This document shows, one piece after another, positions 28,371 through 39,122 of a DNA stretch of 64,000 bases. Each line of letters starts with the position of its first letter. Positions within the stretch are counted from its first letter, which is position 1. The notes beneath the pieces were generated by a model that was given only the letters and a program-made list of their open reading frames with translations, did not search any database and had not been told where the DNA came from. The stretch comes from Adiantum capillus-veneris. Lineage: Eukaryota > Streptophyta > Polypodiopsida > Polypodiales > Pteridaceae. The position numbers and the translations under genes were made by a program. The DNA is taken from positions 29,467,709 to 29,531,708 of the forward strand of contig CM043971.1 of the NCBI GenBank assembly GCA_014529385.2, written 5' to 3'.

Positions 28371-29595
28371 TCATGAGCACGTACCATGTAGCAAGAGTTG
28401 TAAGTCGGCAACATTCTTTTGAATTGATGAAGGTTGAAATTGCTTCTTGGCTTGAATTTGTGTCAGAAGTTTAGGACACCATACCATTATAGTGGGTTTT
28501 GACTTTGACAAGTATTGTGGTGTCTTTGAAGCACCTATGGGGATTGTGGTTGCCATGGGATGAATATAGGATTTTTTGTTTTGGAATCCACAGTCCGTGT
28601 GTTGAATTTTGAGTAGCAACAAGTTTTTTAGGCACCCATACCTATTTATATCTAATTACTTGTGTTTTCTTGACCTTTGAAGTATGGATGATTGGGGTGA
28701 TATTAAGCATGACTCTTCGTCTTTCCTTTGTAACTTTGGGTGAATATTGTGGTTGACTTTGACCTTGTTGAGATAAAATTTGCAGTTGGGTGTTTGGCAC
28801 CCAAATGAAGCTTGCATCAATTCTTGGAGTATCCTTCAATATCCATATTTGTCACTTTGAGGGCATTTAGTTCTGTGTTGGTGTGACCTTGATCTGTCTC
28901 TTCTTTGGTACCCAATTTTTTTTGGGATGGTTGACTTGAGTGGTCTATTTTGATGCTTCTAAGTTTTTAAATGCTAACACAAAATTTTTAAGAGGTAGCT
29001 TTGTCTCAATGACTTGTACTGAGGGGAGTGGATCTGCTATAGATGCACAATTATGGTTGTCAAGGATTCTGTAGGTGTCGTTTCTAGCATGACATCCATA
29101 CTGTTTTGTTGCATGTCTATTATATTGAAATATTCTCTGACTCCTTCTTTCTTTGTCGCCATCTTTGATACCGTGGTATCTTCCATGGAAGCAAATGTGA
29201 TATGTTGTACACAATGTTTTGTTGTGAAATGCCATTGAGTTTTTTACCAATGTACACTTTGTATTTGCATTGCCATGGTGCACCCAATACTATATGATTA
29301 TCAAGGGAGTCTGGAGGTAGTACAAAGAAGTTATGGGGACATGGTAATCATTGTACGTGCAGAATGAGCTCCATGTAACCTAGGGCTGACAATCCCATTA
29401 AATCTTGTGAATATTCTTTTTAATGGTTGTAGGACCAATTCTGGTATTTTCTGATATAGATCACAACTAATCGATTCAAATGTGCATCGAAATCTACTAG
29501 CACATGAATAGGTAACATGTTGGCTCCTAGATCTATACAAATGTATGGATCCAAATTTTCTTCATCTTTGTTAGTAGGTCGCCACAATGGACGTC
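28371..29595 (-). pseudogene. Element C: second protease domain and WVPK tail of an element-1 relative
   Basis: Minus-strand frames, broken by shifts and stops, read in order: ICIDLGANMLPI (29519-29533 for DLGAN, a degenerate active-site loop), CPHNFFVLPPD...HIVLGAPW near 29280-29325, then four W-V/I-P motifs: NWVPKKRQ (about 28905), IWVPN (about 28805), VWVPKKL (about 28630) and LWIPKQK (about 28595). The CPH-x-F ... LG-x-x-W pattern is shared with element D. Integrase and upstream genes are absent because LTR A begins at 29596, inside this domain. Confidence 0.65.
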
Positions 29596-30385
29596 TGTAA
29601 CATAGCGATCTGGCACTAACATAATGTCAATACTCAAGGAAGTGACTCGGATGGGGCACGGAGACTCTTTGAGGTTGTCAATCTCAAGAAGTGAACCTTA
29701 ATAAGAAAACATACCAACTCAACAAGTAAACCAACACTGAATGATCAGGGAAATTTGCCTATGTCCTTCTCACCGCTCTAGGTCATCACGCCATTTTGGC
29801 ACGAATGGACTGGAAAGCAACGAAACTTTAGGAAGAGGTCTAGGACACGTAGGGGAACTATCCTACCAAGTCTGCTCGCAATCCGACAAGGTACCAAAAT
29901 CACGATCCATCATGAAAAGGTCCTAAAGACTACAATAGATCAGTCCAAAAAGGTCGCCCTATGGTCTAGGAACACTCTCCTATAGTCAAAACGACTAAAA
30001 ATAGTGATTTAAGCACTCAAATTTGCAATTAACTTCTCATAGACGCGTAGTCACAAACGACAACAAAACTGACAATACTTACACTTAATTCAAAGAACAT
30101 GGAAAGAGGAACACAATGCAAGTTTTGTAATTGAAATCTATTTACCCAATCATTAGAACAATTGATTACAACTTAGAGCATCTTGGTAGCTTGAGTGTAC
30201 GTTTTCAGAGCTCCTTTCTTCTTCTAAAGATAAGCCTCCCTTTTCACATTAAGGTTATTAACATTTGTACATAGGGATTTCTAAATGGCCAGTGGATGGT
30301 TCACATGGAAAACTAATAGAGTACAAATGTGGTGTCTGGCTACATGTCCGGCCAGGTGGGCGCCCGTTCGGTCAATCCCGTAACA
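29596..30385 (-). repeat. LTR A (3' LTR of element A)
   Basis: TGTAACATAGCG...CCCGTAACA on the plus strand, i.e. TGTTACGGG...TGTTACA on the sense strand. A purine tract (sense GAGGATTGAGGAAGAT, 30386-30401) abuts its right side. No second full copy is in the window. It interrupts element C. Confidence 0.6.
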
Positions 30386-30490
30386 ATCTTCCTCAATCCT
30401 CATTAGCTGATAAATTTCAATAGTTTTTCTTTTTGAAGTCCCCCATCATTTGTTTCCTCTTTACATTCGTTCTTTGGCTTCTTGTTGTGC

Positions 30491-30793
30491 CTATTGAATG
30501 ACTTTGTCATGCTTGTCATTCTTGTTCTTAGCTGCATGTTCCCTTTCAAGCATTTCTTGAGTCAATGGAAATTGATATTTTTCTAATCTACAACCACTAG
30601 TCCAAAAGGAAATTTCCTCTTTATCCAACATAGAAAGTTCTATGGCCCAACTTGGTGATACAGAATGAATCATAAATGGTCCCATACCTTGTTTGTTTAG
30701 TCTCTTTGTCTTTTGCTTAAGAGTACAAACAAGCATATAATCTCCTAGGGCAAAGTCCTTAGATTTGACATGCTTGTCACGAAACTCTTTCAT
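30491..30793 (-). pseudogene. Integrase C-terminal region of element A
   Basis: 100 codons: MKEFRDKHVKSKDFALGDYM ... KQGMGPFMIHSVSP ... WTSGCRLEKYQFPLT. This matches the GPY/F-type C-terminal region of element D (KGNGPFIIEDISPSEAIKLS ... WISGCRLKKYHFPLT). Nucleic-acid binding is the known role of this module. Confidence 0.7.
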
Positions 30794-30796
30794 GCA

Positions 30797-31485
30797 TCAC
30801 TTGTGAACAAAATTATCATCTTGAATATGCAAACACTGCACACTAGTATCTAGCTCTAGTGTTATATCGTCATTCATTTTCCCTTCATAATCATCTTCTT
30901 TTTGAATCCCTCTTATCATGCAAAATGGAATCAAGTCCAAACCATTCTCGTCACAAAATTTTGTAGGGGTGATCTCATGGACACACACATCTAAGGTGGA
31001 CTAATTTTGAGTCCACTCTAGGGGTTCCATTCTTTCCTCCGATAAAAGTTCATGTATATAATCAAAATCTTCAAATGACCTATCCCCTTTACACTCTCTT
31101 TTGTAAGGCTTTCACATTTAGAAGCTCCACACATCCATAGGTGAGTTCTAGAATTTAACCATGTTGCTATTATAGATTTTGCAACTATAATTGAATCAAA
31201 CTCTTCTATTGGAGTCTTACATACATCTCTATAGCTATGGTCCCTCAAAGTGATCCGCGTAGTGGTATCCATGTGGTGTAAGTAGATATAGTCATAGCCC
31301 TAATCTTGAACCATTTTTAATTGTTCCATGAATGATCTTCCTAGAATAACGTCATAGTTATTCTCAGTACCAAAATATACTACTACAAATGTATGCTCAT
31401 GCTCAATTCCACAAAAAGTCATCACTACATGCTCCAAAACTCCAATAGGCTTTGCAATATAGTCATCATCTAGCTGTAATTTCAT
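30797..31485 (-). pseudogene. Protease and pre-RT remnant of element A
   Basis: 31300-31485 reads MKLQLDDDYIAKPIGVLEHV ... NNYDVILGRSFMEQLKMVQD, the C-terminal half of the gag-proximal protease. 30797-31272 continues with a weakly conserved linker (DTTTRITLRDHSYRDV) in broken frames, equivalent to element 1 just below 7870. Confidence 0.65.
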
Positions 31486-32199
31486 CCATGTTCTTCTAAG
31501 GGAAACTTTGGTGGAAATGGAAACACTTATGCACCACTATTTAGAATAAGAATGGTTTCTCTATGGGCAATGTGGTGTTCCCCTTATCACCTTCTCAATA
31601 ATCACCAACTTTGTATATGGGAATTGGCTTCACATACTTTTTGGATTGGCTCCAATTCTCCATTTCTTGACCTAGGGTTTTTAATTCCCATTTTCTCAAG
31701 ACATTTCCCAACATCCCTCTACATCTGAGGTTTGACTTCAGTAGCTCGACTATCATTAGTGTACATCTTATCGGTGTTGACATGAATTCATGCAGCCCAT
31801 GTGAATCTATGATTGGCTTGAGAACTCATCATTGTAATAGTAGGATTATAATGTCAGATCTCGCCTCATATGGTTCTAAGTAAGAGGCAAATCCTTAAGG
31901 GTTTCTTATCTACTATCCTCTGATGATTCTCACAAATGGTTTCCATATCTAGACTTCCTAAAAACATTACAGAGTTTCTTAGGCCAATTTCCTTTGACCT
32001 CTAGCATGGTAGGAGGTATTTGGTAAACAGAATCATCGGTCATGTTGCCTACCACTTGATCTATCAACCCTTTTTAGCACGTGTCTACATGCTCCCTCCC
32101 TTGAGGATGTTGCAACTCTTTTTTTCTATTTTTCTCACCTCGTTTGTTTGATGTTTCCTAACAATTTTTTTCCGCAACTAAAATCTCATGACTCCATTC

Positions 32200-33060
32200 T
32201 CATTTTCTCTCTTCTTTTCCCTCATTTGTTTCTTTAAGGTCTGTAGATGGTTGAGGTATTATCCTAGCTTGGACAGACATAGCTGGTAGAGATTTCATGA
32301 GAGCTTGAGCAGTCTCAATCAACTTTTTGCACATCTCCAATCTAAGTTTTTTCAATTCCGCATGAGGATAAGTCATCCACTGATGCTTTATAGTGTGGCA
32401 TTTGTCTAGTCTTGCTTCATATGCCATTAGAATTTCTTCCAATGGCTTGAATGTTTTGTCGAGTAGGACCAAACCTCCTGAACTAGCATCCTTTGGCTCT
32501 ACTCTACTTGGATTTTGTTTAATTTTGGGTAATTCTTCCAATATCACACTAGATAAAGATCTTATCAGTTGTTGTGGTTGCTCTTGAGCTTGTGAAAGCT
32601 CAATGATAATAGCCTTTACCTTCCTATGATACTCAAATCTAACTCTATTGCTTGTAGCTTTCTTTACTAATTTCACACTCACAAATTTGTTAGTCATCAC
32701 TACTTTTCTCACTTTCTGCTTTTTGCTTCACTTACGCTCTTGTTACCACCTTCAATGGAACTTTTGCATCTAAATCAAAACCACTTGAAGAGAGCATGAC
32801 CTCTACAATGTTTTTTGTTGATTTTTTTTCCTTATCTGGGTCTTGAGGACAATCTTGGTACAAAGGTTTAATTCCACATTCATCACAATTTCCACAATCA
32901 TGCTTTTTCACTTGAGGAGCAATGGCTACAACTTTAGGTTGGTCAGTCATGCAATCTCTAGCTAAATGATCTCCTTGACATTTGAAACCACATCCTAGGG
33001 TTCCTTATTGTCTCAATTGTTGAGAAGATTGTCAATGAGGATATGCATTTGGTTTAGCAT
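32200..33060 (-). pseudogene. Gag C-terminus and linker remnant of element A
   Basis: CGFKCQGDHLARDC (about 32965-33005) is a CCHC zinc knuckle; a second, incomplete one (CDECGIKPLYQDC) follows. The 170-codon ORF 32200-32712 is a helical Lys/Glu-rich linker; its segment WMTYPHAELKKLRLEMCKKL is matched in element B near 35180-35240. Confidence 0.65.
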
Positions 33061-33085
33061 CACCGTGATTAGGTATGAACATTAG

Positions 33086-33733
33086 TGTTGCGGGAGCAAA
33101 TCACACCACCTATAAAGTGCATACAACACTACCTAGATCAACATAATGTCAATCGAGGACACAAATGAAAGATAGGTGCACGAAGGCAATCTCTTTAGCT
33201 TGTCAGGCTGAGACCATCCCACACATACAACACTCTAGAAGGCCAACTAAATCAAAATTATGAATCTCACTTCTCTCAACGACACCACCCAGCCTACATA
33301 CACATAAACAGAAGGAAACTTGCCAAATCATACCAAAATCGTACAAAACTTAAGGAACACCATCCCCTCACTAGGATACACCTATCCCAAAGCCTCTACA
33401 CTCAAAATACTCACTTTGAACCCATTTGCAAAAAATGCATATGAAGAGAGAGAAATTTTTTGGAAGTGTCCAAAACTGAAATCTATGAGTACCTATGTGT
33501 AGCTTATATCTCCACAATTCTAATGACTACTTGCACGTAGAACACAGACATTGTTTCATACACTTACGACCACAAATAGCTCGTAGATGCGTTAGTGCAC
33601 GAGCTCCGTTTTGTGTGGAATGCTTGACGTTGTTGCGTAGCTCTCTCCAAGCCTATCACAATGGTGCAATTGGATCTCCAATGTGATGAGCGAACAAGAA
33701 GTAGTGTCAAGATGAAGCTCACACACACACACT

Positions 33734-33766
<33 letters not shown>

Positions 33767-34059
33767 ACATAGTCGACGGTAGCTAAAAACTTTGATTAAG
33801 ATGAAGTTCTCTTTATAAAATGACCTAGGTATCTTATATATTGAGGCTACCATAGGTTAAACCTAAAACATAGTTCAGTGGGTCAAATGCCTTTGTATTT
33901 ACAATTTGGAAGTGCCATTGCACCTCAGCTTCTACAACTAGACTAGCTACTCATTGCAAATGATGTTTATAATCATAATCCACATCATTACATAATCTCA
34001 AAAAATAAGACTTTGGTATGAAATTGGGTTATGTCATACTGTTGACCCATGGGTCAACA
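33086..34059 (-). repeat. LTR B
   Basis: 974 bp with TG...CA ends (sense TGTTGACCC...CGCAACA). A purine tract (sense CAGAAGGGGGAAG, 34060-34072) abuts its right side, marking it as the 3' LTR of element B. It interrupts element A gag at 33085. It contains an AC/CT microsatellite at 33719-33756. Confidence 0.65.
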
Positions 34060-36043
34060 CTTCCCCCTTCTGAATTCATGTCATACCTGTGTCATAACCC
34101 CAATCTTGGACCATTTTCACTTGTTGCATGAATGGTATTCCTAGAATGATGTCATAGTTTTTCTTCTTGCCAAAGTCAACAATAGCAAAGGTTTGTTCAT
34201 ATTAAATGCCACAAGAAGTAACAACTGCTTTTTTTAGAAGTCCTAGTAGCCCTCACCTGCTGGTTTTTCCCATTTTTCTAGATCTTTTTTGTTGCGATGG
34301 AAACACGAGCTCTGTTGTCAAGGATTTACAGCTTGGAACTCCACAGGGAGAGTGGTGCTCCCATATTCTCCCTCATAATACTCACTTACCTTGTTTAATG
34401 GCACTGGCCTAGTGTTTAGCTAAGGCATTTTTAACTCGTTGATCCCTTCCTTGATTTGAGTCATTGGTTTTTTTACACCAAATTTCTCTAGGCATTTTCC
34501 CATAATAGTTCACATGTTTAGTCTTATTCTAAGCAACTCTAGGCATTTTCCCATAATAGTTCACATGTTTAGTCTTATTCTAAGCAACTCGGATAATGTT
34601 ATTGTACAGGTGACTGGTGTTGACAAAATGTCTATCAGCCCTTTTGAATCAATGACCTTGTTTGAAGACAATCTCTGTGATGGGACTGCAACAACATCTG
34701 ACTTTGCCTTGTGCTCTCTGGTATAGGATGGTAGTGTTCTTAGCGAATGGGGTTGAATGTCCATAGATTGTACGGATCCTTTGCCTCCCCAATACGATTG
34801 CACTTCTAGATTCATTTGAGATCCAATCTCAATTTCCTCTATGGGTGGAAGAGACACTCCTCTCCCATCACCCATCTCGTTTACTTGTTCTCTTAGCTCA
34901 CTAGATTCATTGGCATCTCTAACTTGTTTCCATAATTTATCAAGACCATCTATTTCTTTACAACCCTTAGGTAAAGCTAGGTTAAATCCTTGAAAGATTT
35001 ATCTATGGTAATCAACACTATCCTTGGTTCTAATGTTGGGTCCTTGAGCTTTGGTCCTTGCTCGTGACTGGAATCTAGCTCTTTTTGTTCCTAGTTTTGT
35101 GGGATTACTGGTGTAGGTGGGACAAGGACCACAACCTCAGGTTTTTCAATTGTTGGTTCTAGTAAAGCTTGGACTGTTTGAATCATTTTTTGGCACATTT
35201 CAAGCCTTTTCTTTTCTAGTTTCGCATATGAATATGTCATCCACATCTATTCTTGGGTTTGGTTGTTTTGAGTTGTACTTCATAGAATTCAAGAGGGTGT
35301 ACTCTAGGGATATGTTGACTTTTTCTACCAAGAGTGATCCTCTTGAATAACACTTCTCAGTTTCTCCTCCATGAATGGTGCTTCTGGAGGTTGAGACGTC
35401 TGCATAAGAGAAGGTGCAACCCTTTCCTCATGTTATCTTATCTTATCTTTAGCTTGGGTAAGCTCCTCAGCTAGGGATTTTTTCTCTCGTCCCTACGTGC
35501 TTTCATCTTAGGCTTTCTAGCTTTCCAACTATTCGGTTTGCTGGTTGGCTTTTGACTAGGCACGTTGGTCTTTGACTCACCTGTCTCTGGACTCACATAC
35601 ATTTCCATTTTCTCTGTATCTGGGTTCTCATCACCTTCCTTTTGAGCTTGTGCTCTCTTAACTACTTGAATTGGTGTAACATTTTCATTTTCCAAGCTAC
35701 TGGGTAGCTGAATGGTTCTTGAGACATTTGTTCTGATCTTTCTGATTTGGTTTGGGTTTTTTGGATAGTTTGGGATCAAGTGAATAACACCACAGTCAAG
35801 ACAATAGGCATTTACTTGAGTGACCTCCGAGTGAGGACATTGTTTGACCAAGTGGTTGTCACAGCTTTTGTGACAATCTGTCTTTGGTTGAGGAGCTTCT
35901 TCATGCTTTTCCTCTTGGCTATAAACAGGCTTTGACCTAGCTAAGCATCCATTCACAATGAACCGCAATGTCCTTTCATACATCTCATACCTTGTTTCTT
36001 CATGTCAAAATGCGGGAGGTGGAGGTTTTACGGGCCTCACCAT
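34060..36043 (-). mobile_element. Element B: gag-protease part of an element-1 relative
   Basis: Minus-strand remnants of gag C-terminus (35471-35983), linker (34600-35400) and protease end near 34080-34200 (ILGIPFMQQVKMVQDW). RT and beyond are absent; the PPT and LTR B follow at once. The right side ends abruptly at the Tat LTR (36044). A 51-bp tandem duplication lies at about 34487-34588. Confidence 0.65.
35471..35983 (-). pseudogene. Gag nucleocapsid region of element B
   Basis: 170 codons with degenerate zinc knuckles (CHKSCDNHLVKQC and CLDCGVIHLIPNYP), parallel to the third and fourth knuckles of element 1 (CYECGGPHRAAEC, CNRCGIDHLIAQC). The Lys/Arg-rich C-terminus (KARKPKMKARRDERKNP) suits RNA binding. 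Confidence 0.65.
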
Positions 36044-37771
36044 TCTCACACACTAAAACACGAGAGGGAGAGAGAGAGAGAGAGAGAGAGAGCGAGATGG
36101 TGTACAACTTAGCTTCAACTTTATATTTTGCACAAAAAGGAACTTAGAGCTTGCGGAATCAAGTGACAAGATTTGGTTATAGCATCACTAGCACATTGTC
36201 TTAGGGTTATGGGAGCCCTCTCACCATCCACCCTCTTACAATGGTAGCCAAACAATAGCCAATGAATCACAAGCAACAAAACAACAACCTTCAATGAAAC
36301 AAGTCACCTTATGAAGCTGAATGAGTTTGCCTAGCCAAATTGGAGGAGAAGCATGAGCCTTTGGACATGAATTGCACCCAAAACTACCAATTCATTGATG
36401 TTGGGGTAGATACAACAATGGTAGGAAGAATATCTTCTACTCGCACTCACTCAAACTAGCTCAAGCTTTTCTATGCACCAAAGTGATGGTATATAGAAAG
36501 CTTACTCTCTCTTTACAACCAAGATAGAACTGGCGTGTGCTACGCTCAATCTAGTGTGCAATGGTATAATGATGTCTTTTACAAGGAGGAATGGGTTCTA
36601 TTTATAGGTTTTAGAAGCCTTGATTAGGATTAAGCCTAATCAATTTTATTAGGAAAGATCAAGGATTATGAATTTTTATGAATTTCAAATGAGAATGGGG
36701 TCTCTCTTTTCTCTTGAGTCACATGGATGTGGGCTCAAGTAAGAGAATTATTGATGTGGTGAAAGGAGAGAAACTTCCATGGGAGTGAGTGAATTTGGTT
36801 TACTTGTGCGGTTGCCTACTCCATATGTTGATAGTGTGTGCGCATTTTTACAAGAGAACTTAGTTGTTAGTGGTAATAATCACTAGAATTGTTAGTGATA
36901 CATTTACAATGGGTAGGATGAGTTGATTTGATGAAGGAAGAGGGGTGAATTAAAAGAGAATCATTGAGATGGTGAAGCTTTGAAGAAGCTTGAACTCACC
37001 CTTGTGTAGATTGTGGAAAAAATGACCGCTGGTCTTCTTCTTCTTCTTCGCTTCTTTACGCCGCCGCCACGGTTGACCACCACGATGAAAAGAGGATTTG
37101 TTGATGAAAAATCCTCAATTTGCAGAAGTTATCATGGTTAAGATTCTAAATTTTAGATATTTTTAGGAGTGGTAAATGAAATTGTAACATAGAAGCAATA
37201 GAGAGAGACATGGAGAGGGTGTATGTATGTAGAGGTTCATAAAAGAACTATAGGGATGAGAGAGAAGGATAATGGTGAAGAGGGTGGGAGAAGCCATGGA
37301 AATTGCAGGTTTGAGTGAGGGAAGGAGAGGGAGGGATGTGTAAGAGTGAGTAGGTGTGTGGAAGGGTGAGAGAAGACTAAAAGCTACTTGTGAGAAAAGT
37401 GGGCAGACTGGGGTCCACTCAAAAAATCATAGCTCACCGCTGGTAGCTCCAAAAATCATGAAAAAATTTGAGGTGATTATTCAGAGCATGGGCTACATTT
37501 TCTCTTTTGACCGCCGCTCCAAATTCGGAGTGGAGATTGGTGCCAAAATTCTCACCAAAAAGCCTATTTTTTATGCCTGCAAAAGTCTTTTAGTGGCCCC
37601 CTCCTTTGTTGAATTTGTACAATGCATCCAAGAGTGAGCCCCTTCTTTGTCATATTATAATACAAAGCATCCAAGTTGCCCTTGACCCATGCATGGAGGA
37701 GGATTATTGGTGAATAAAGAAATATATACATGGTGGGACTAGTGTATGGACTATTCATGGACTTTAGCTCA
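36044..37771 (-). repeat. 3' LTR of the Tat element (truncated)
   Basis: Aligns with 43738-45474 from the GA microsatellite onward. Sense start TGAGCTAAAGTCC. TATA box CCTATAAATAG (36598-36608). (GA)n at 36066-36092. Confidence 0.9.
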
Positions 37772-39122
37772 GGTAACAATACTTACATGAGACAGCGGCC
37801 TTTGGACAGATCTTTGGTAGATCCTCTGGTAGAAGGCGACTCAAATAGGGCTTCAAGCGATACCCGTTTACCTTCCTGGAGTGCTCTTTACCATTCATGT
37901 CCATAAGCTGATAGTAACTAGAATTGAAAGCCTTCTTGACTATGTATGGCCCTTGCCATCTAGTTTCAAACTTGGCATCAAAACGATTGTCAAGTCGATT
38001 GTCATACCTTAGCACAAGCTCTCCTTCCTTGATGCCTTTGTCCTTCAGTCTTTTGTCGTGCGTTTCTTTCGCTTGTGTGGCTTTCCTCTTGTAGCACTCA
38101 TATGCTGCTTCTCTTTTCCACTCAAGCTCCACTAACGTAAGAAGTCGATCCATCCATACCTCTTGATCATCTTGTGCTCCTTTGCCATGAAGTCGCATTG
38201 TTGGAATGTTGAGCTCGATAGGCTGCAAAGCCTCTTGACCATAGACCAAGTGAAATGGTGTGAACTCCGTGGCTTCCCTATATGTGGTTCGATATGCCCA
38301 CAAGGCACCATCCAAGAAGTCATCCCATAATTTTGTTTTGTTTTGCACCATCTTTCTAATGATTCCTGCAATGACACCATTAGCCTTCTCCACCAAACCA
38401 TTTGACTGTGGGTAGTATGGTGTGCTATGACCATGTAGAATGTGAAGCTCTTCACAAACTTCTGTGAGCAAGCCCTTCCTAAACCCTGGACCATTATCAG
38501 AAAAAATCTTCAAAGGTGTGCCAAATCTGCAACAAATGTGATTGTACACAAACTTGCTAACTGTCCTCTCATTCACTCTTGCCACACTTTGAGCTTCCAC
38601 CCACCTAGTCATATAGTCTACAGCCACTAGAATGTAGAGTTTACCATTTTTTGTCCTAGGCAGAGGACCCATAGCATCAATGCCCCACTTTTCAAAGGGT
38701 CCATTTGCAAGAACTATTTGCCTCGGGCCATGCACCAACCTTCTATTTCCATTTATCTGACAATTGTGACAGCTTTTACACCAATGTTGAACGTCCACAT
38801 GCAAGCTTGGCCAAACATACCCCGCAAGCAAAATCTTCTTCACAGTTGATTCTTGGGCAAAATGACCACCACATGCCTCTTCATGCAAACCTTTTAGAAT
38901 GGCTGGAATTTCCTCGATAGTTGGTACTCTTCTGCACACTTGATCCTTCCCTTTTTGATAGAGGGAGCCTTCTAGGAAGAGATAGAAACTTGCCTTCTTC
39001 ATGAGTCTCCTCTTCTGAGCCTTCGTGAAGTCTTGTGGAAACTCACCCTCCAAAATGTAGCCAATAATGGGAGACAATGACTCCAATCCCTGGTATCTTG
39101 GTTGCTTGATAGCTGCTGCCAC
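37764..39122 (-). CDS. Tat integrase
   Basis: 452 codons in a frame shifted from the upstream pol ORF, overlapping it by 124 nt, so the junction near 39115 is a frameshift (mutation or recoding). HHCC zinc finger HEEACGGHFAQ ... CKSCHNC near residues 72-115; catalytic D in WGIDAMGP, D in FSDNGPGF and E in SNGLVEKAN. The GPY/F-like C-terminal module (RWQGPYIVKKAF) is present and no chromodomain is seen. The enzyme inserts element DNA into the genome. Only the upstream frame break prevents a continuous pol. Confidence 0.88.
   Translation of the reverse strand: MAAAIKQPRYQGLESLSPIIGYILEGEFPQDFTKAQKRRLMKKASFYLFLEGSLYQKGKDQVCRRVPTIEEIPAILKGLHEEACGGHFAQESTVKKILLAGYVWPSLHVDVQHWCKSCHNCQINGNRRLVHGPRQIVLANGPFEKWGIDAMGPLPRTKNGKLYILVAVDYMTRWVEAQSVARVNERTVSKFVYNHICCRFGTPLKIFSDNGPGFRKGLLTEVCEELHILHGHSTPYYPQSNGLVEKANGVIAGIIRKMVQNKTKLWDDFLDGALWAYRTTYREATEFTPFHLVYGQEALQPIELNIPTMRLHGKGAQDDQEVWMDRLLTLVELEWKREAAYECYKRKATQAKETHDKRLKDKGIKEGELVLRYDNRLDNRFDAKFETRWQGPYIVKKAFNSSYYQLMDMNGKEHSRKVNGYRLKPYLSRLLPEDLPKICPKAAVSCKYCYLS

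Larger units (their letters stand above)
30386..33085 (-). mobile_element. Element A: internally deleted Ty3/gypsy element
   Basis: Runs from gag zinc knuckle (33000) through a linker and protease to a short pre-RT segment, then jumps directly to the integrase C-terminal region and the PPT. RT, RNase H and the integrase core are deleted near 30795. The right side is cut by LTR B. Confidence 0.7.
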
